The notes beneath the pieces are model-generated. The model searched no databases and had not been told where the DNA came from. It saw only the letters and a list, made by a program, of their open reading frames with translations. This document shows, piece by piece, positions 58,502 through 64,000 of a stretch of DNA of 64,000 nt. The stretch comes from Marchantia polymorpha subsp. ruderalis (Eukaryota; Streptophyta; Marchantiopsida; Marchantiales; Marchantiaceae). A program made the position numbers and the translations under genes. The stretch is taken from contig AP031354.1 in assembly GCA_037833965.1 (NCBI GenBank), positions 9,774,001 to 9,838,000 of the forward strand. The letters run 5' to 3'. How positions within the stretch are numbered: position 1 is the first letter of the stretch; the number at the start of each line of letters is the position of its first letter.

Positions 58502-61500
58502 ATGGATCCTGTTACAATGCTGGCCAATATAGCACAGCTGATACAAATGGTCGTTATGTTGGGAGATAAGGCAAAGAGTCAAAAGATCAATTGCCAAAAT
58601 CTGGCCTCCAGAATCAAGCTCCTGAAACCACTGCTCGATGAAGTTCGTGACACGAAGATTCCCCTGAACAATCCCGCCATTGTTTCACTGGAAGCTTTGG
58701 AGGGTGCTATTTTGAAGGCAAAAGCGTTATTTGAGAAATGTGGAGGAAAGAGTAGCAAACTTTACATGGTGAGACCTAGATGGCAGTTCACAGAACGTCA
58801 GTTGATCTTCATTTGAGCATTGAAATGTAATGGAGGTGGGTAGAGCTGAAGCTTGTTGTTGAGTTTCTAAAGTCTAAACTGTGGTAGGGTAACTGAAGGA
58901 ATGGAGGAATCTTGAGGAAGACTTCTCAAGCACCGGCTCTTCCTTTTGTTGCTTTGACCGACTTATGTCATCACGTCTTACCGGAGAGGGAATGCGGGTA
59001 GCTGTAGTTGCTTGTAGCTGGGTTCGACATGTAGACAGAAAGCCTGGAATTTTTGTATAGACGCTAACCTCTCCCGAGCTGTCTACAGGTGCTGCGATGT
59101 CAAGTTTTCGTCAACAAGTTTCAAGATGTCACGGCAGAGATCGATCGATCTCTGACATCAATGCCACTTATGACTCTGAGGATTTCTGATCAGATTCGCG
59201 CCCAGGTATGTGCCCAAGGCGTTTGTGGTCTACATGAAACCTGGAAACGCTGCTTTTCTTCCCATAGGAATGATTTAGTTGACACGAGAAAGAGATGAGA
59301 CAGTTTATGCAACTCGCAGCGGTCGCCCTTTTGTTTGAACTGTCATAAACCTGAACGTATACAAGACTTTGAATGGGCGCTTCTTGGTTGAATCAGGTCG
59401 AACGTCTGACGCACGAGCTGAGGCGAACAAGATATCTGGTGGATGCATCTGATGAGCGAATTTCGCAGCAGATAGAAACCCTTCTGAGGGATCAAAGGGA
59501 AGGGAAAAAAGCGAGCTTCGAGATGCTGTGCAAGCTCGCTGATTGGTTGGAGATTGGATCAAAGGAGTTCATGGTGAAAGAAATTTGCGCGTTGGAGCTG
59601 GAGAAAGAAGAGGCCAAAGTAGAAGGAGACAAGCTGGAGGAGGAATACATCAACCAAATGAAGTCCTTGCTAGAACTAATGGTAGAAGAAATCGGCGAAC
59701 ACAAGGCTGGGGGCCTGCAGATTCCTCCTGATTTTCGGTGTCCACTCTCTTTGGAACTGATGTCCGATCCGGTCATAGTTGCTTCAGGGCAAACCTATGA
59801 ACGCTTGTATATACAACAATGGCTAGACCAAGGAAACACGACCTGTCCTAAGACCCGTCAAACTCTCTCCCATACTAATCTTATTCCAAATTACACTGTA
59901 AAGGCTCTAATCGCCAACTGGTGCGAGGCGAATAATGTGCCTCTTCCAGAGCCTGCAAAGATCGATATGCTGAATACATTCCTAAGGCCTCTTGTGCCTC
60001 TGATAAGTCCCAAGCATGAACCTGAGGAGCACAGAAACACAGAATCGCCTCCCAGGCCCATTCTGCAGCAGCCCGTTATTCTGCAACAGGTCCCAGAGCG
60101 AGGAATGTCTGGAATCGGCAGTCGTCCACCTGTGAAGTCGAAACGCACGTTCCACCCTCCCAGATTAGCCGATGAACGTGATGGGGAGCGGAGCAACGGG
60201 TTCCAGAACGGCGGGTCTGGGGAGGACCATGGAGAAGCGTCTCAAGCTGCTACTCGAAACACTTCCACCAACTCTGATGGAGAAATTACTCAACGTCGCA
60301 TTTCCTTGTTGAAAGATAAGTATGATGCCGATTCCGGCAATGAATCATCCTCCCCACTGCATCACCACCGTTCCGGTTCAGGTTCAAGTGTTGCCTCTAG
60401 TGTTGAAGATGGACAGGGATCGACCGTCACTCAAGAGAATGCTGCCAAAGAGGACAATTGTCAAGCAGTTCCTGAGTCGTCTCCATATCCGAGTGATGTC
60501 TCAGGCGAGTTGGACAGGCCTGTGGCTCCGACACCAGCGGAAGACAGCGGCTCTCCTTCACGCCCTCCAGACTCTGCTCGGATGGGTGGTGCACCATGGA
60601 GAAGACGCGGCGATGAACGAGATCAGGGTATGCCTAGAATTGTGCCCACTCCTTTACAAGATACCCTAGGATCGGATGCCAATGCTCATCTGGTGGTCGA
60701 TGGCCTAGTACTGGATCTGCATTCAGAGGATGTAGACGTACATAGGCATGCTGCCGCTGAATTGAGACTTCTCGCAAAATTCAACATGGAGAACCGAATT
60801 ATTATAGCAAACGCAGGTGCCATTAAACCTTTAGTTACGTTGTTGAAGTCGTCAGATGCAAAGACGCAGGAGAATGCTGTGACTGCTCTGCTCAACTTGT
60901 CAATCAATGACAACAACAAATCTGAAATCGCTTCTGCTGGAGCTATCGACCCTTTGGTGAATGTGCTCAAGGTGGGCAATGCACAGGCCATGGAAAATGC
61001 GGCGGCTACTCTTTTTAGCTTGTCGGTGATGGACGATAACAAAGTGACGATTGGCGCCTCGGGTGCTATTCCGCCATTAGTACATCTGCTCATAAACGGG
61101 ACACCCCGAGGGAAGAAAGATGCAGCAACTGCGCTGTTTAACCTGTCCATTTTTCGTGAAAACAAAGCTCGTATTGTCCACGCTGGAGCTATCAAACCTC
61201 TCGTGGAGCTTATGGCAGACCCTGCAGCTGGAATGGTGGACAAAGCCGTGGCAGTCCTGGCCAACCTTGCGACCATATCTGAAGGCAGAGTTGCAATCGG
61301 AGACGAAGGTGGCATTCCCGCTTTGGTTGAGGTTGTCGAGGCTGGTTCCCAAAGAGGAAAAGAAAATGCTGCAGCAGCTTTGTTGCAGCTGTGTATGAAT
61401 AGCAACAAACATCGAGCTCTTGTTTTGCAAGAAGGAGCCATTCCTCCTCTCGTTGCCCTCTCCCAGTCTGGAACAGCACGTGCCAAAGAGAAGGTACCTT

Positions 61501-61807
61501 CAGTTTTGAGAGTTGCACAAACCTCCTCATAAAACATTTTGGTTGTACGAGAATGTCTTCTAAAATTTTGCATCTTACAGAAAATGCCTGTCATTGACGT
61601 GTGTCGGAGAGTAGATGATAAAAGACCGTAGATGAGAAATTTAACCCTACATACAGTATTGACTGGTAGATATCACACGGTGATGGTCTTTTAGCAAGAT
61701 CTAACGATTCTCCGTGTAATCTGCAGGCATCTGCTTTACTCCGCCACTTCAGAGAGCAACGGCACCAGGGCTCAGGGCCACGGGCTGGTTCTGATAGACA
61801 TCTATGA
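58502..61807 (+). CDS. U-box/ARM-repeat E3 ubiquitin ligase of the plant PUB2/PUB4 type, four coding exons
   Basis: Exons are 58502-58768, 59089-59205, 59397-61493 and 61727-61807. All three introns are GT-AG and phase 0, and the frame gives 853 aa, close to the plant family's length. Domains in order: an N-terminal helical U-box-associated domain (about 1-235); a U-box (about 237-310) with IPPDFRCPLSLELMSDPVIV and ASGQTYERLYIQQWLDQG; a disordered Ser/Pro/charged linker (about 320-560); and ARM repeats (about 562-845) with recurring units such as NAGAIKPLVTLL, ENAVTALLNLSI and EKASALLRHFREQRH at the end. The last exon completes the conserved final helix, so the exon-3 frame running past 61493 is intron. 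The U-box recruits an E2 and the ARM repeats bind substrates or receptors. Relatives act in growth and receptor-kinase signalling; the partner here is unknown. Confidence 0.93.
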
Positions 61808-63100
61808 TGTGACGGGTACTAAATTACGGATCCGTTGAAATTTTCTAACTGGAGTACTTAACGACGACCTGATTTGGAGATCCTCTGGATGTGTAGTCGA
61901 AGGTCGTCATTTACTTACTCACCACAGGCTTGCCAGCAACGGACAGAAGAAGACGCTGTGCATGCAGTGCAAAACTGCGGTCTCTAACGACAAGCCGACT
62001 GAAAGGTTCTAAGTACAACTGGACCCAGGATGGATGTGTTCACCTTGTGGGTTGTTTTGATACGGGTCATTACGTTGGACTAGTAAGGAAATTCTGCGCT
62101 GTACTATGTTCTCCCTGGGAGGCCCCAATAGACCTTGGGGCCTAATTGATTGTAAATTTCCATGTTCTTACACGAGTCCTAGCGGTTGATGTGAACGGGT
62201 GTGCCATTTTCCACGTATCCAACGATATGGTTGCTTTTTGGGCTCTCTATTTTTGCCCTCTCGTTCTTGTCATTCTTGTATGCTAGTCCTAGGAATCTCC
62301 TTGAGTCTTGTTGAGAAATCATTGTCTAGGAAGCCAAAGGAGTTGAAGTAATCTATGATCGTGTCGATTTCGCCTAATCGATCATGTCGGTCATTTTGTA
62401 CCATGAAGAGATTGTTAAATTTTTGTAAGGAAGTTACTTATATCAGTATATCACAGACAACTGGTGTCCTGATACGTAGTCACTTGCGAATCTGAGCGCC
62501 ATTAACGCTGTAGCGCTCGACTTTGGATGGCTCTTTCTTAAGAAGAAGGCTTGTCCAAACTTGTGCACATGTTGTATCTGTTTGCCTCGGATGAAGATCC
62601 CTCTAATGGAAGCATACCTTTGTCTGAAAGTACACTCGTCTCGCAGAATTTTTTCATTTGCATTTGTATCCTATAAGATGCTTGAGCTCATTGATTTGAC
62701 CAACCAGGTCGTTTACCACTAGAAAGACAGAATGCTTCTTGATATATCATTAGGGTTTGAAGTCCCAGAACTTGGGTCTGTCGATTAGCCGGCCCCTCCT
62801 AGCTTGTCAACCTTAATTTAAAGGTTTCTGGAAATATTTGTGTTCCGCGAGTGTTTCCAACATTAACAACTCTGGGGTGCTCAGAGAGGGCGGGAAGGTA
62901 TGTCTCTGCATCTTGTGAACTCAGGCTCATGTACTCGTAGTACAATTTCAGTTTTCATGAACTGACATACAAACATTATGGAGCATGTTTTTATGTATTG
63001 AGAGTGGGTGAATCCACGGAAATTTTCTTCGATACTACTTATCTCTGTATTAGTGAAGGACATGAATGTTATCTGATAATTGATGCGCTTGTCGCGGGGT
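61808..63100 (+). other. 3' UTR and downstream DNA of the U-box gene
   Basis: Moderate composition and no coding frame with a recognisable motif (an unremarkable 71-codon frame lies at 61930-62145). The first several hundred bases are probably 3' UTR. The polyadenylation site was not located. Confidence 0.4.
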
Positions 63101-64000
63101 TGTATGATGGAGGATATTCTCAGATGCTGTCAGAGCCATGAAGGCGATCAAGAAGTAAAACCTTGCTGCACTACGTTCAAATACAATGAACCGTGATGTA
63201 ATCTGAAATGAGGGTGAAATGAACCGTGAAATGTGAATAGTAGTCTGGTGCTGCGGTATCCTAAAAAAGGGATAGATGTGTTTTAGAACCATGTTCAAAT
63301 AATGTTTATTCCATAGGTAATAATCTCATGATAAAGAAGATATAATTTATATAGACATGTTGGAAAATAGCTAAAATGTCAAACTCAACTCACCTTTGAA
63401 TACCACGTTCTTTTATACAAATTACAACTGACAATCACATAATCAAAACTGAGTCATTACACATGTGATGAGATATCTTTTTGCGATGTGTTGAATATAT
63501 GTCATGCCATTTTATATTGAACAATTTTAAATCTAGGATTTGAAATATTAAGTATTTCTCAGATAAAGAAATGTATGTTTTATCAATTAAATTGTTCAAA
63601 ATTTTACAATTTAACAAAAAGAAAACTATGTAAGTAAAGTTTGCTGTAAAAGTATGATAAATATTAATCGGATTTATAATAAGTTTTAATATTTTAGGAA
63701 ATAAAATAACAATTCAAGATGTGAAAATTATCAAAGTGAAATGATCTGTATAATTGTACATAAATATCCAAATATAATTTTTAGATTTAAATATATTTAT
63801 TTAATTAGAAAATAACAAACTGACATATTTTAAGATCGTAGTGAGCGATTTAACTTAAAATCCTCTCCATATTTCAATTCGAAACAAATTTGTATGTATA
63901 TGGTCTGTTAAAAAAATTCATCTAGGAAATACATGATAATATGAAAAAGGTTAAGGAGCATGCATCCAAAATATAATTTCAAATATTTATAAACGTTATT
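63101..64000. other. AT-rich intergenic DNA at the window end
   Basis: AT-rich sequence with short minus-strand frames (63050-63298, 63435-63617) typical of chance. No element was recognised. Confidence 0.5.

Noticed and set aside
61494-61532. Open-frame continuation after exon 3 of the U-box gene
   Set aside because: It lacks the family's C-terminal helix. A donor at 61494 and the exon at 61727 restore the expected ending.
60686-61594. 302-codon minus-strand open frame opposite the U-box gene
   Set aside because: It is a shadow of the ARM-repeat coding exon; the plus-strand frame is strongly conserved.

Overview
The window is nuclear DNA of a land plant, most likely a moss or other bryophyte. 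The evidence is AT-rich intergenic DNA broken by GC-richer gene islands, plant-specific protein families with GT-AG introns, long purine-rich 5' leaders, and decayed plant-type retroelements. The lineage is inferred from general character only; no species marker was found.

Three protein-coding genes are well supported, all on the + strand. (1) 5256-6692: an intronless TauE/SafE-family membrane transporter. (2) 19616-22276: a RING-H2 protein of the plant family whose N-terminus normally reads MGSxCCVAA, in three coding exons. Its conserved start position carries ACG instead of ATG. It is preceded by a GC-rich upstream region, a TATA box near 17231 and a leader of about 2.3 kb with upstream ORFs. 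(3) 58502-61807: a U-box/ARM-repeat protein of the PUB2/PUB4 type, four coding exons, 853 aa, preceded by a purine- and CAG-rich leader and a probable leader intron. Genes 2 and 3 are both predicted ubiquitin E3 ligases with very similar upstream architecture. No shared pathway can be read from the sequence.

The rest is repeat-rich or unassigned. A non-autonomous DNA transposon with about 85-bp terminal inverted repeats and an 8-bp target duplication lies at 8991-9584. A 5'-truncated LINE with a poly-A tail and a perfect 12-bp target duplication lies at 29369-30800. A heavily decayed Ty3/Gypsy reverse-transcriptase region lies at 33371-33900, with a possible primer-binding site upstream. Very AT-rich deserts (about 2.3-4.0, 11.1-13.8, 30.8-35.8, 39.9-43.8, 45.6-52.8 and 63.1-64.0 kb) probably consist of similar unrecognisable remnants. 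Several GC-richer islands (1.0-2.2, 13.9-17.2, 25.7-28.6, 35.8-39.9, 43.8-45.2, 52.9-55.0 kb) contain no gene I can identify. A few short open frames in them look like coding remnants and are listed at low confidence.

No rRNA, tRNA or CRISPR array was recognised. Splice sites were placed by eye from reading-frame continuity and family conservation, not from transcripts.
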